A stretch of DNA of 64,000 nt from Paenibacillus xylanexedens (GCF_007676705.1 NZ_VEBF01000003.1:706691-770690), one strand, 5' to 3'; positions 26,822 through 35,038 are shown, numbered from the stretch's first letter. Translations and numbers: made by a program. Notes: generated from the letters alone by a model not told the origin.

Positions 26822-27754
26822 TCAACCTTTCTGAGGTAGAGCTACTCGGTGAGTATCGGAAATGGATTGGAGCGAGTATGCAAGCCCTTCCTCATCAAAG
26901 AAATTTCGGTATGAATGTTCATACTCGGATTTGACCTGTTGACGGAAGGCTACCATTTCCTCTCGTTTGGTTGGGTCCATATCCGGAATGGCTGCAATAA
27001 GACGTTTGGTATAGATGTGTTGCGGATTCTCAAAAATATCATTCGTTGTGCCCTGTTCCACATATCGACCTTTATACATAATTCCAATCTCATCACACAT
27101 ATGGCGGATGATGCCCAGATCGTGACTGATGAACAGATATGTCAGATTCAGTTCTTTTTGAATTTCCTGCATGAAGTTGAGTACCTGGGCCTGTACGGAT
27201 ACATCCAGTGCAGATACAGGTTCATCAGCGATAATTAGCTTCGGCTTTAGTGCAATAGCCCGTGCAATGCCAATCCGCTGACGTTGTCCCCCTGAGAATT
27301 CATGCGGATACTTGTAGATTGATTCTGGACTAAGGCCCACCTTTTCAAGTAATTCTCTTACTTGTCTTTTCTCCTCGGTAGCCGTCAGACGCTCGTAGTT
27401 TCGAAATGGCTCAGCGATGATATCAATAACCCGCTTCTTGGGATTCAGTGATGAATACGGATCTTGAAAGATCATTTGTACATCCCGCTGAAGCTGCCTG
27501 TTCTTCCGTCGCTCTGTAGCCAGATTCTGACCGTTAAACAGGATCTTTCCGTCAGTGACATGATTTAGCCCAATAATGGCTCTGCCTGTTGTCGTCTTGC
27601 CCGAACCGGATTCACCAACCAAACCATAGGTCTGTCCTTGTTCAATGGAAAAGCTAACATCATCAACAGCCTTTACACTGCCAATTTCCCGTTTGAGCAA
27701 TCCACCGCGAATCGGAAAGTGTATCTTGAGTCCTTCTACTTCGAGTAATGCCAT
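26822..27754 (-). CDS. oppF: Oligopeptide ABC transporter ATPase, OppF type
   Basis: One of two cytoplasmic ATPases powering the transporter; 310 residues. Visible motifs: Walker A GESGSGKTTTGRA, Q-loop MIFQDPYSSLNP, signature FSGGQRQRIGIARA, Walker B KLIIADEPVSALD and H-loop FISHD. The C-terminal oligopeptide extension is short and lacks the usual cysteines. The ATG at 27754 has AGGAGG nine bases upstream inside the end of oppD, so the two genes are coupled; a much longer frame upstream is spurious because it runs over oppD. Confidence 0.93.
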   Translation of the reverse strand: MALLEVEGLKIHFPIRGGLLKREIGSVKAVDDVSFSIEQGQTYGLVGESGSGKTTTGRAIIGLNHVTDGKILFNGQNLATERRKNRQLQRDVQMIFQDPYSSLNPKKRVIDIIAEPFRNYERLTATEEKRQVRELLEKVGLSPESIYKYPHEFSGGQRQRIGIARAIALKPKLIIADEPVSALDVSVQAQVLNFMQEIQKELNLTYLFISHDLGIIRHMCDEIGIMYKGRYVEQGTTNDIFENPQHIYTKRLIAAIPDMDPTKREEMVAFRQQVKSEYEHSYRNFFDEEGLAYSLQSISDTHRVALPQKG

Positions 27755-27758
27755 TATG

Positions 27759-28766
27759 TTATTCCTCCTCAGCTTGGTCAGGGAAATGAAAGTGCTGGTA
27801 ACAGGTACAACGTACATAGTGACCTGGTGCAATTTCATGCATCTGTGGGTTCTCTTCATGAGCCGAATCACTAATCCATGGAATTCGGGCCTTGAATCGG
27901 CACCCTTTGCGAGGAAGATTTTTGAGTGAAGGCACGATGCCTTGGATAACATGCAATTTGGATCTTTCTTCAGATAGGGTAGGGATAGAGTTCAACAGTG
28001 AACGTGTATACGGATGCTTCGCATCATTCATCAACGTGAAGATATCTGCGATTTCAACAATTTCACCTGCATACATAACTGCCACACGATCTGCCATCTC
28101 AGCCACAACACCCAGATCATGTGTAATCAGAATAATGCCTGCGTTAATCTCATTCTTCAGATCACGGATCAGTTCCAGAATCTGTAGTTGAATCGTAACG
28201 TCAAGCGCCGTCGTGGGTTCATCGGCTATAAGTAGTTCCGGTTTGTTGGCAATCGCGATGGCGATGACAATTCTCTGTCTCATACCACCAGATAATTCGT
28301 GGGGATACTGCTTGTATATTTGTTCGGGACGTGGAATCCCTACCTGATTCAATAAGTGAATAACCTTTTCTCTCTTCTCTCTGGAAGAAAGCTTGGACTG
28401 ATGAAGTGTGAGGATCTCTTCAATCTGTTCACCAATAATCATTAGAGGATTTAGTGCGGACAATGGGTCCTGAAAAATCATGCCCATTTCTTTACCGCGT
28501 AGCTTATTCAACTTGTTTGGGGAGATGTTGGCAATGTCCTGGCCTTTATAGAGAATCTGGCCTTCAATTTTTGCTTTGTTATGCAAACCCATAAGAGAGA
28601 ATGCAAAAGCACTTTTACCTGACCCGGATTCGCCTACAATGGCCAACACTTCATTTTTCTTCACCGTTAGGTTAACGTGATCCACTGCTGCGTAATAGTC
28701 ATCTTCAATTCTGAATGATGTTGTTAGATTTCTGACTTCCAATAGCTCTGTATTCAAATCAATCAC
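27759..28766 (-). CDS. oppD: Oligopeptide ABC transporter ATPase, OppD type
   Basis: The second ATPase, 335 residues. Motifs: Walker A GESGSGKSAF, MIFQDPLSALNP, signature LSGGMRQRIVIA, Walker B LLIADEPTTALD, ITHDLGVVAEMADR, and a C-terminal oligo_HPY-type region with GCRFKARIPW and VRCTC, whose cysteines suggest an iron-sulfur site. It is first in the oppD-F-B-C-A operon. The start is uncertain: GTG at 28766 or TTG at 28757 (AGGGTG six bases upstream) both precede the conserved LLEVRNL; the longer frame to 28865 is unlikely. Confidence 0.9.
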   Translation of the reverse strand: MIDLNTELLEVRNLTTSFRIEDDYYAAVDHVNLTVKKNEVLAIVGESGSGKSAFAFSLMGLHNKAKIEGQILYKGQDIANISPNKLNKLRGKEMGMIFQDPLSALNPLMIIGEQIEEILTLHQSKLSSREKREKVIHLLNQVGIPRPEQIYKQYPHELSGGMRQRIVIAIAIANKPELLIADEPTTALDVTIQLQILELIRDLKNEINAGIILITHDLGVVAEMADRVAVMYAGEIVEIADIFTLMNDAKHPYTRSLLNSIPTLSEERSKLHVIQGIVPSLKNLPRKGCRFKARIPWISDSAHEENPQMHEIAPGHYVRCTCYQHFHFPDQAEEE

Positions 28767-29420
28767 CCTAACCCCATAATTTCCGTAGATTGTGTTCGTG
28801 TGTAGAAGAATGCATCTTCTGCATATTTCCAAGTTCTTGAAGATAACGAACAATAGCTTATACAAAATACCAAATCTTTAGGAGAATCACGTTTAAGAGA
28901 CGTCTATTTAGACCATTGGTCAATTAATGTTGATAATTCCTAGCGGAATTATAATGGAAAATAATTAATGTAATCATACGTGTAATTTTAGCTAACGTCA
29001 ATGCTTATTTTGAGATTTTTGGTATAAATGTTTTCTATACTACAGATTTGGATGTTAGTAATGTTATAAAGGCATTTGGCAAGGGGTTTGAGAGATCTTA
29101 TCCTACTTTTAGCTGGGAGGTATATATAATCAATTGATCCTTCCAACGTATACCTAACATAATAATTACATCATATGTATAAGTATATGTTGAAATGAGT
29201 AGTAGAAATCTCTAAATCAATGTGAGGTGAATGTTATATGTTTTAGTGTTAACTATTCTAGAACAATAGCTCAACGCTTTTCATGTGGAGTCCTTAATCT
29301 TACATTGGATATAATTAGTGCCACCAAAGTAGAAAATCTAGTTATTATAGTATAGTTTCATTTATTTGCTTATGTAAAGACCAAATTGTAATCTTTTATC
29401 ATTTATTTTACAAAAGAAAG
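28767..29420. other. AT-rich gap between the opp operon and the M15 peptidase gene
   Basis: Noticeably richer in A and T than its neighbours. Apart from the possible remnant at 28955-29137 I see no intact gene. A GTGAGGTGA followed by ATG at about 29230 opens only a 12-codon frame. The opp promoter presumably lies at the left end, but no convincing -35/-10 pair was found. Confidence 0.5.
28955..29137 (+). pseudogene. Possible gene remnant, 60-codon open stretch with no start codon
   Basis: In the AT-rich gap upstream of the opp operon one plus-strand frame stays open for 60 codons and ends in TGA. The peptide has a protein-like composition, with segments NAYFEIFGINVFYTTDLD, NVIKAFGKGFERSYP and TFSWEVYIIN, but no ATG, GTG or TTG near its beginning. 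It could be the tail of a decayed gene or chance. I do not recognise a family. Confidence 0.25.
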
Positions 29421-29446
29421 AAAAAAGCCCTGCAAAATGCAGAGCT
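29421..29446 (-). terminator. Terminator of the M15 peptidase gene
   Basis: AGCTCTGC pairs with GCAGGGCT around an ATTTT loop, followed by a T run on the minus strand; it lies about 40 bases after the stop at 29488. Confidence 0.85.
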
Positions 29447-29487
29447 TTTCTAATATTTATTCATATTAGTGTATATATAATACCTCT

Positions 29488-30081
29488 TCACTTCGTTTCT
29501 GGAGGTCTTTTACCACGTTTTAACTCATTGATACTGAGACCAAAATCCATCTGTAAGTGAGGATAATCTGGGAAGTTAGCCCAGTCACCGCCCCACGTAA
29601 AACCTAACTCTTTCGCGAGTTCCACTACTTCCATCCAGTCAGCCTGGCCATTCTTGTTATCATCCCGTTCCATATCCCATACCACATCACCTTCAGGCGT
29701 CCTTAGTGCAAAATCAATCGCTAATCCATAGTTATGATATGACTCACCGCCACGTGCATTAGTAACAATATTGCCTGCACTTGAGCGTCCTTGGTTAAAC
29801 AATGCATCTTGCTCATCGGAACTTCGGTAACCGTGGGTTATAACGATCTCTATTCCACGTCTGGCTGTCTTGCGTATCAATAATTCCTCATTCTCAGCCA
29901 CTACAGGGTGAAGACCCGTAATTGGTGCAGCGTCTTGGATCGGTGTCCCTGGCCACATGTTATCGATATCACCTTTTTGCTGTAACCATACATATATAAT
30001 GGAAAGTATTAGTGTAGCTACGATCCAGGTTTTCAAACTTCTATTTTTTTTCTGTTTGCCTTTACGTTTTGAAGTATTCAT
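29488..30081 (-). CDS. M15-family peptidase (CwlK/VanY type), membrane anchored
   Basis: A 197-residue predicted cell-wall peptidase with a basic N-terminus and one membrane segment (about 20-36). The M15 domain (about 60-190) has THGYRSSDEQDALFNQGR, the zinc-binding SYHNYGLAIDFAL (His and Asp) and the last zinc ligand in DYPHLQM. Such enzymes cleave D-Ala-D-Ala or L-Ala-D-Glu bonds in peptidoglycan peptides; CwlK-like endopeptidase activity is the closer guess. The ATG at 30081 has AGGAG five bases upstream; a GTG two codons earlier is less likely. It is monocistronic. Confidence 0.9.
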   Translation of the reverse strand: MNTSKRKGKQKKNRSLKTWIVATLILSIIYVWLQQKGDIDNMWPGTPIQDAAPITGLHPVVAENEELLIRKTARRGIEIVITHGYRSSDEQDALFNQGRSSAGNIVTNARGGESYHNYGLAIDFALRTPEGDVVWDMERDDNKNGQADWMEVVELAKELGFTWGGDWANFPDYPHLQMDFGLSINELKRGKRPPETK

Positions 30082-30245
30082 GTCCACTCCTGATGTTTAT
30101 TCTGAATGACAACCATTCCTGCTGCCTGGATCTTTCAGTCGATTAGACTCTATTATAATTCATTTGAGCCTTAAATGCTTCCATCACCACAGTATTGAAT
30201 TCTTTCATATATTAGAGTGGACATGTTAATTCTATTCATACATAC

Positions 30246-30276
30246 AAAAAAGCAGTCGGCTATAAGCCGACTGCTT
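30246..30276 (-). terminator. Terminator of the rpsF-ssb-rpsR operon
   Basis: A perfect 10-pair stem, AGCAGTCGGC against GCCGACTGCT (30251-30276), is followed by TTTTT on the minus strand just after rpsR. Confidence 0.95.
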
Positions 30277-30297
30277 CGTATGCAAGCTGAGTAAAAA

Positions 30298-30570
30298 CTA
30301 CTCAGTTGTGTATGGCAATAATGCGATTTGACGGGAGCGTTTGATTGCAATCGTCAGCATGCGTTGATATTTAGCGCTAGTACCTGTTACACGGCGTGGC
30401 AAAATTTTTCCACGTTCGCTGATAAATTTACGAAGCAAGTCCGTATCTTTATAATCGATGTGAGTAATTTTGTTAGCTGTGAAGAAGCACACTTTACGAC
30501 GTTTATTACGGCCGCCACGACGTGCCGGTCTTTTATCGTTGTCTCCGCCTTCTCTTTGCTTGAAGCCCAT
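30298..30570 (-). CDS. rpsR: 30S ribosomal protein S18
   Basis: S18 binds S6 on the 30S platform. The 90-residue protein has the conserved core KVCFFTANKITHIDYKDTD, RKFISERGKILPRRVTGT and KRSRQIALLPY. It carries a charged N-terminal extension (GFKQREGGDNDKRPARRGG). It is last in the rpsF-ssb-rpsR operon. Confidence 0.98.
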   Translation of the reverse strand: MGFKQREGGDNDKRPARRGGRNKRRKVCFFTANKITHIDYKDTDLLRKFISERGKILPRRVTGTSAKYQRMLTIAIKRSRQIALLPYTTE

Positions 30571-30626
30571 GCTTTTCAGTCCTTTCCTATCATGTAACCC
30601 ATATCTCCTAAGAGTATCAGCTCATG

Positions 30627-31112
30627 TTAAAATGGCAAATCATCATCCGATATATCAATCGGTTTTCCGTCATCGGAAAAAGGATCCTGATTGTTGCTAC
30701 GCGAATTATTGTTATTGTTCGCGCGTCCGCCGCCTCCATAAGAAGGCTCTTCACGCATTGGTTGCCCACCGCCGCCACCGCTATTATCACGGTTAGCTGA
30801 CTCCAAGAAACGGACATTATCGGCAATGACTTCGGTCACGTATACACGTTTTCCTTCGTTATTCTCGTAGTTCCGTACTTGAATGCGTCCTTCGACTGCA
30901 GCCAGGCGTCCTTTGCGCAAGTAGTTCGCACAGGTCTCGGCAAGCTGTCTCCAGGTTACGACCGGAATGAAATCGGCTTCCTTTTCTCCCCCTTGGCTTG
31001 TAAACGGTCTGTCCACTGCCAAAGTAAATTGCGTAACTGCTACTCCTGCTGGAGTGTAACGCAACTCAGGATCCCGGGTTAACCGGCCGATCAGAATGAC
31101 ACGGTTCAACAA
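30627..31112 (-). CDS. ssb: Single-stranded DNA-binding protein
   Basis: SSB coats single-stranded DNA during replication and repair. The OB fold starts MLNRVILIGRLTRDPELRYT and continues to about residue 105. A Gly/Asn/Ser-rich linker (about 110-145) and the acidic tip DISDDDLPF follow; the tip is the contact for replication proteins. At 161 residues it has the size of the main SSB. It lies between rpsF and rpsR as in other Bacilli. Confidence 0.97.
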   Translation of the reverse strand: MLNRVILIGRLTRDPELRYTPAGVAVTQFTLAVDRPFTSQGGEKEADFIPVVTWRQLAETCANYLRKGRLAAVEGRIQVRNYENNEGKRVYVTEVIADNVRFLESANRDNSGGGGGQPMREEPSYGGGGRANNNNNSRSNNQDPFSDDGKPIDISDDDLPF

Positions 31113-31160
31113 TGTAATCCCCTCCTTCAGAGCGTATTGGTGCGTTGATCACGAGTAGTC

Positions 31161-31454
31161 TTAAGCAGACTTAACGTCGTTGGTAATGAGATAACGAATA
31201 ACTTCGTCAGAAATCTTCATGAGACGCTCAAGTTCAGTTACAACTGCTGGTTCAGCAGTGAAATGTACCAGAACATAAAAACCATCACGGAATTTCTTGA
31301 TCTCATACGCAAGACGGCGTTTACCCATAACGTCGTGAGCTGTAACTTCACCACCGCCGTTGGAGATGATGCCTTGGAATTTATCGACTGTAGCTTGAAC
31401 AACTTCTTGCTCAATGTCAGGACGAATAATGTACATCACTTCATATTTGCGCAT
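31161..31454 (-). CDS. rpsF: 30S ribosomal protein S6
   Basis: S6 pairs with S18 on the 30S platform. The 97-residue protein begins MRKYEVMYIIRPDIE and contains GKRRLAYEIKKFRDGFYV. The ATG at 31454 follows a strong AAGGAGGTG; the longer upstream frame is excluded because it would swallow that site and the leader. It is first in the rpsF-ssb-rpsR operon. Confidence 0.98.
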   Translation of the reverse strand: MRKYEVMYIIRPDIEQEVVQATVDKFQGIISNGGGEVTAHDVMGKRRLAYEIKKFRDGFYVLVHFTAEPAVVTELERLMKISDEVIRYLITNDVKSA

Positions 31455-31482
31455 AATTTTCACCTCCTTATGGACTCTGGCC

Positions 31483-31559
31483 CTCAATCTAGGTTGAGAG
31501 CAAGGAACGAGCACAAACTCGAACTATATTAATATAACAAAAACCGAGCCAAAGTGCAA
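31483..31559 (-). promoter_or_regulatory. rpsF promoter and leader hairpin
   Basis: Minus-strand TTGCAC (31554-31559), a 17-base spacer and TATATT (31531-31536) form a good promoter. The leader holds a small hairpin, CTCAA against TTGAG (31483-31498). S6:S18 autoregulation through a leader structure is known in many bacteria, and this could be its site, though I could not match the full motif. Confidence 0.7.
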
Positions 31560-31656
31560 GCAAACGTTCCCTGTACATATTGGCACATGATCACCCGAGC
31601 TCTGGTGCACACTAGAGAAGCAACACTGAAACATAATCTGTAGAGGAGGTTTTATC

Positions 31657-31851
31657 ATGGGTGAACAAACCGAGTTCGAACCAGGGGACAAAGCCCCCAA
31701 TGATGGTGAGTATACCGAGATTGGCGAAAACAGTTTTCACACGGAGATTAACAATCCAAAACGAGTAACGCTACAAAAGGGCGAAGCTTTCCCGGAAACA
31801 AGCAATCATAATCGCAAGTGGAAGAAACTGACCAAGGCCCGTGTCCACTAA
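31657..31851 (+). CDS. yjzC: YjzC-family small protein
   Basis: A 64-residue protein, MGEQTEFEPGDKAPNDG followed by YTEIGENSFHTEINNPKRV and KGEAFPETSNHNRKWKK, matching the YjzC family of Bacilli, whose function is unknown. AGGAGG lies eight bases before the ATG. It is one of only two clear plus-strand genes on the left arm. It sits where B. subtilis has the ychF (yyaF) GTPase gene. Confidence 0.85.
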   Translation: MGEQTEFEPGDKAPNDGEYTEIGENSFHTEINNPKRVTLQKGEAFPETSNHNRKWKKLTKARVH

Positions 31852-31908
31852 TCAACATTTTTTTCAGCTCCATGTATATAAACCGGAATAAAGCACATAA
31901 TACAATCA

Positions 31909-32133
31909 GGCGGTGCACGAGAGAGGTGTGGTTCCGTTGGACAACGAAGCCGATCATTCGCTGTTGGAGATTCATCACGTAATTTAAGAAGCAAGTGGTT
32001 GTGTGTTGTAAGGCCCTTCGTCTGAAGCACGCGTATTGCTACGTGCAGTATACCAAGTTTCTGATTGTTACGACCGATTGTTTCCTAACAAACAAATGCA
32101 CCGCCGGACAGAGAGCCCTTCGGGGCTCTTTGT
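31909..32133 (+). ncRNA. Candidate structured RNA of about 200 bases with its own terminator
   Basis: No coding frame is convincing, but GGCGGTGCA (31909-31917) is perfectly complementary to TGCACCGCC (32097-32105), so the segment can close on itself. Inside are local hairpins: CGTTG/CAACG near 31941, GCACG/CGTGC near 32030 and TTGTT/AACAA near 32085. Directly after the closing stem comes a terminator on the same strand, and a TACAAT -10-like hexamer lies at 31901-31906 with a poor -35. I tried to read it as 6S RNA, SRP RNA, RNase P RNA and tmRNA without success, so the family is unknown. Confidence 0.45.
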
Positions 32134-32135
32134 TT
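32112..32135 (+). terminator. Plus-strand terminator of the candidate RNA
   Basis: AGAGCCC-TTCG-GGGCTCT, a stable tetraloop hairpin, is followed by TTGTTTTT. It serves the candidate RNA or read-through from yjzC. Confidence 0.9.
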
Positions 32136-32150
32136 TTATACAAGGTTAAA

Positions 32151-32178
32151 CAAAAAGACCTTCCTAATGGAAGGTCTT
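32151..32178 (-). terminator. Terminator downstream of tRNA-Ser
   Basis: AAGACCTTCC pairs perfectly with GGAAGGTCTT around ATTA, followed by TTTTTG on the minus strand. It may also stop plus-strand transcripts. Confidence 0.9.
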
Positions 32179-32230
32179 CTTAACGATCTTTTATTAAACT
32201 CAACATGAATTGAGTAAATTGTAATTGAAG

Positions 32231-32321
32231 TGGCGGAAAGGGTGGGATTCGAACCCACGCACGCTGTGACACGCCTAACTGATTTCGAGTCAGCCCCCTT
32301 GGGCCTCTTGGGTACCTTTCC
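32231..32321 (-). tRNA. tRNA-Ser (anticodon CGA)
   Basis: The minus strand folds as a class II tRNA: acceptor GGAAAGG against CCTTTCC, discriminator G and encoded CCA (32231-32233). The anticodon stem GCTGA/TCAGT has loop CTCGAAA (anticodon CGA, reading UCG). There is a long variable arm and a T arm GTGGGTTCGAATCCCAC. The long variable arm and discriminator G both fit serine. Confidence 0.97.
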
Positions 32322-32424
32322 GCAGCAATATTGATTATAGCATGATCATTTACAGAACGCAACACCCATACGGGGCCTACATGTAAACGTTATTACGAGC
32401 ATTACATCCTGAAATATTGCAACG

Positions 32425-32652
32425 TCAGGATTCTGTGGAATCTTCGGCTGAGCGCAATACCTTTTTCATGTTTTTTTCAAATTTCGCTCTTGGAATCAAC
32501 ACACTGTGTTTACATCCAACACACTTGATTCGAATGTCCATTCCCATTCGAATGATCTCCATTTCATTACTGCCACAGGGATGTTGCTTCTTCATCTGCA
32601 CGATATCCCCAAGCTGGAAACTTTTACGCTCCACCAGTGCCATCCCCCTCAT
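32425..32652 (-). CDS. Small DUF951-family protein with a possible metal site
   Basis: A 75-residue protein of the DUF951 family found near the origin in Bacilli (YyzM type), function unknown. It contains LGDIVQMKKQHPCGSNEM and IKCVGC; HPCG plus CVGC could bind zinc. It overlaps the end of the MscS gene by 29 bases and is presumably translated from the same mRNA. GGAG lies before the ATG at 32652; a second ATG at 32643 (ALVERK) also fits. Confidence 0.85.
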   Translation of the reverse strand: MRGMALVERKSFQLGDIVQMKKQHPCGSNEMEIIRMGMDIRIKCVGCKHSVLIPRAKFEKNMKKVLRSAEDSTES

Positions 32653-33562
32653 CTTTCTCCAGAGCTACTGCCTGTTCCAATGCTGCCTGATTGCTCATCT
32701 CATGATACTCCAGTGTTTTTTTAACATCGCCCTGAATCTGACGTTCCACCGAAGCACGAGAATTAGGCATACATTCAGCCACAATTCGTACCACATACTC
32801 TGATGTAGACATCGACTGAATACCGAGTACATCCGGGACCTTCACAATATTCAAATCACGTTCCTCGATCCCAACCAAAGATTGTTTCACCAGGTGTACA
32901 GACTCATCCAGACTCATATCCGCCTTCATCGGAATATCCACTACAGCTAGCGAATTGGACATGGAGTAGTTCGTTACACTTGCAATCGCCCCGTTCGGGA
33001 TAATATGCACCTCACCTTGCCAGCTGACCAGTTTGGTTGTTCTGAGCCCGATCACTTCAACCGTTCCCTTGTAGGTCCCCGTCTGAATAACATCCCCCAC
33101 CGCGAATTGATCCTCTAATATAATGAAGAAACCCGTAATAACATCCTTAACCAGACCCTGTGCACCGAACCCAATGGCAAGTCCGAGCACACCGGCACTG
33201 GCCAGCAGCGGTCCAACTTGGATATTGATCTCTGATAACAGTAGCAGAATCATAATAAAATTACATGTTATGGAGGTCGCATTTTTCAACAGTTCCCCTA
33301 CGGTTACGAATCTGCGCGGATTTACGCGAATCTTACCTTCCTGCTTGCGTTCCATGGAACGATCTATAATTCGATATACGACCTTAATAACAATACGGGT
33401 GATAATGAAAATAATGATAATCCGGATTGAGCTAAACATAATATTAAGCCACATATCAGGATCTGCAATTTTGTTCCAGACTTTATCTGTCCAACGAAGG
33501 GCTTCATTCACAGCACCAGTAGCACCGGTCCCATTCCCTTGAGCCAACTGAAATGGCAACAT
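32624..33562 (-). CDS. MscS-family mechanosensitive channel
   Basis: A 312-residue small-conductance channel protein that opens on osmotic downshock. An N-terminal membrane segment (about 38-62) and two more (about 90-150) lead into the pore-lining helix and the MscS beta domain, with GLAIGFGAQGLVKDVITGFFIILEDQFAVGD, a well conserved block, and IPNGAIASVTNYS. The C-terminal cytoplasmic part ends in an acidic, Gly-rich tail. It lies between DUF3343 and DUF951 genes, all on the minus strand. Confidence 0.93.
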   Translation of the reverse strand: MLPFQLAQGNGTGATGAVNEALRWTDKVWNKIADPDMWLNIMFSSIRIIIIFIITRIVIKVVYRIIDRSMERKQEGKIRVNPRRFVTVGELLKNATSITCNFIMILLLLSEINIQVGPLLASAGVLGLAIGFGAQGLVKDVITGFFIILEDQFAVGDVIQTGTYKGTVEVIGLRTTKLVSWQGEVHIIPNGAIASVTNYSMSNSLAVVDIPMKADMSLDESVHLVKQSLVGIEERDLNIVKVPDVLGIQSMSTSEYVVRIVAECMPNSRASVERQIQGDVKKTLEYHEMSNQAALEQAVALEKDEGDGTGGA

Positions 33563-33576
33563 CCTTCATCTCTCCT

Positions 33577-33840
33577 CTACATCGGTATGTTATCATAGCT
33601 GTCTTCTGTTTTGAAATAGAGGCCACGGATCTCTACGAACTCGTTACGAATGATCTTCTGCACCCGCTCCAGATCCTCTTTTGGAAACTGGATACATAGC
33701 GCACAACCTGCTGTAATTTCTTTTGGCGTAGGGAACAAGTCGATCTCTATCTCGGCAAACTCCAGCAGCATTTCAGCACGTAGTGCCTGCTGGGTTGAAT
33801 CAAACGCAATCAGCATCCAATCGTTAATCCATTCGTCCAT
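33577..33840 (-). CDS. DUF3343 protein, putative Se/S carrier-like
   Basis: An 87-residue protein with the DUF3343 pattern: MLIAFDSTQQALRAEMLL, LFPTPKEITAGCALCIQF and VEIRGLYF. The CALC motif holds two cysteines; family members are often found with cysteine desulfurases and have been proposed to carry sulfur or selenium. A class V cysteine desulfurase gene lies 1.3 kb upstream on the same strand. AAAGGAG precedes the ATG. Confidence 0.8.
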   Translation of the reverse strand: MDEWINDWMLIAFDSTQQALRAEMLLEFAEIEIDLFPTPKEITAGCALCIQFPKEDLERVQKIIRNEFVEIRGLYFKTEDSYDNIPM

Positions 33841-33895
33841 GTCCCGCTCCTTTCACCATACGTCCAACCCTTGAGAAAAAGCTTGTCCTCATGAA

Positions 33896-33924
33896 GTATA
33901 AAACGCTCTACCTTTCCATATACT
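33896..33924 (+). promoter_or_regulatory. Possible forespore-sigma promoter of yyaC
   Basis: GTATA (33896-33900), 16 bases and CATATACT (33917-33924) resemble sigma-F/sigma-G elements, the expected control of yyaC. The -10 match is imperfect. Confidence 0.35.
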
Positions 33925-33957
33925 GTTACTACTATTCCAAGGGAAAGGATAGATCCT

Positions 33958-34563
33958 ATGAATCCTACTTCGCGTTCCTTTTCATCACAAGACTTGACCA
34001 GTTTGAAAATCCCCCATACCGATCCAGGCATTCACTCTGCCATTACCCATCGTTTAATGTTCCATCTCTATAAAGCCCATTCTCTGCAAAATGTAGTGAT
34101 CGTCTGCATCGGCACAGATCGCTCAACAGGCGACTGTCTTGGTCCTCTGGTCGGATCAGCACTTTCCAAGTGGGACAGCCCTTTATTTCATTTGTACGGT
34201 ACCTTAGATGAACCAGTTCATGCAATGAACCTTCAGGACACACTCCACAACATACAGAAAACACACCATAACCCTTATGTGATTGGGATTGATGCCTGTC
34301 TTGGTCAGTCATCCAGTGTAGGATGCATTCAAGTCGTGAATGGCCCACTCAAGCCCGGTGCGGGGGTAAATAAAGAATTACCGCCGGTCGGCGATATCCA
34401 TCTAACAGGTATCGTTAACGTCGGCGGCTTTATGGAATACTTTGTCTTACAGAACACACGGCTTAGTCTCGTCATGCGCATGTCCGAGATTATATCCAGC
34501 AGTCTGTATTCGGCCATTCGGGAATGGCATACACGTTCTACTCTGCTTGCTGTGCCAGAGTAA
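33958..34563 (+). CDS. yyaC: YyaC, GPR-like spore protein
   Basis: A sporulation protein of the DUF1256 family, structurally like the germination protease GPR, made in the forespore in B. subtilis. Conserved blocks are VVIVCIGTDRSTGDCLGPLVG, YGTLDEPVHAMNL, VIGIDACLG and GIVNVGGFMEYFVLQNTRL. At 201 residues it is the usual length. AAAGGA precedes the ATG. It runs against its neighbours and its last 26 bases overlap the end of the convergent DUF4446 gene. Confidence 0.93.
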   Translation: MNPTSRSFSSQDLTSLKIPHTDPGIHSAITHRLMFHLYKAHSLQNVVIVCIGTDRSTGDCLGPLVGSALSKWDSPLFHLYGTLDEPVHAMNLQDTLHNIQKTHHNPYVIGIDACLGQSSSVGCIQVVNGPLKPGAGVNKELPPVGDIHLTGIVNVGGFMEYFVLQNTRLSLVMRMSEIISSSLYSAIREWHTRSTLLAVPE

Positions 34564-35038
34564 TAGCTTCCTTTTCCTCTGGGGACAGAGTGTACGTGGA
34601 CTCTCCCCCTTTAAGAGGTTTTGCATATACATAAGAACCGTCACGGTTATATATCCCCGTAAGGATCATCCCATCCTGGCTATCGTTAATCATGGCCATC
34701 GAGAAACTCAGATCACTGCCACGCTCTCCATAAGCATTGTATCTTTTCACGCCAACTTTACCTTGAATGCGGGTCAGCTTTTGCATGACAATTTGCAGCT
34801 GATTCGTTTGCAGTTTGTGTTCATCCTCAATGCTGTCCATCTGAATTTTCAGATTAATCAGCAATGATTCAAGGTCCTCCACTCCACTGCCAGCCATCAT
34901 GGCTTCATATTTACGTTTAAACTTTCGTAACTTTGCCCCTTGAGCAATACTTACAATCAGCAAGATCACTGTAAGTAATGCCATTCCACCAATAATCCAT
35001 AACAGCTGTTCCAGAATCAGCTCGTTTAATTCAGCCAT
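34538..35038 (-). CDS. DUF4446 membrane protein
   Basis: A 166-residue protein with one N-terminal membrane segment (about 10-32), a coiled-coil stretch (about 36-95) and a conserved C-terminal domain containing VKRYNAYGERGSDLSFSMAM and DGMILTGIYNRDGSYVYAKP. Function unknown; the family commonly lies near parAB in Bacilli. Its 3' end overlaps convergent yyaC. Confidence 0.88.
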   Translation of the reverse strand: MAELNELILEQLLWIIGGMALLTVILLIVSIAQGAKLRKFKRKYEAMMAGSGVEDLESLLINLKIQMDSIEDEHKLQTNQLQIVMQKLTRIQGKVGVKRYNAYGERGSDLSFSMAMINDSQDGMILTGIYNRDGSYVYAKPLKGGESTYTLSPEEKEAITLAQQAE

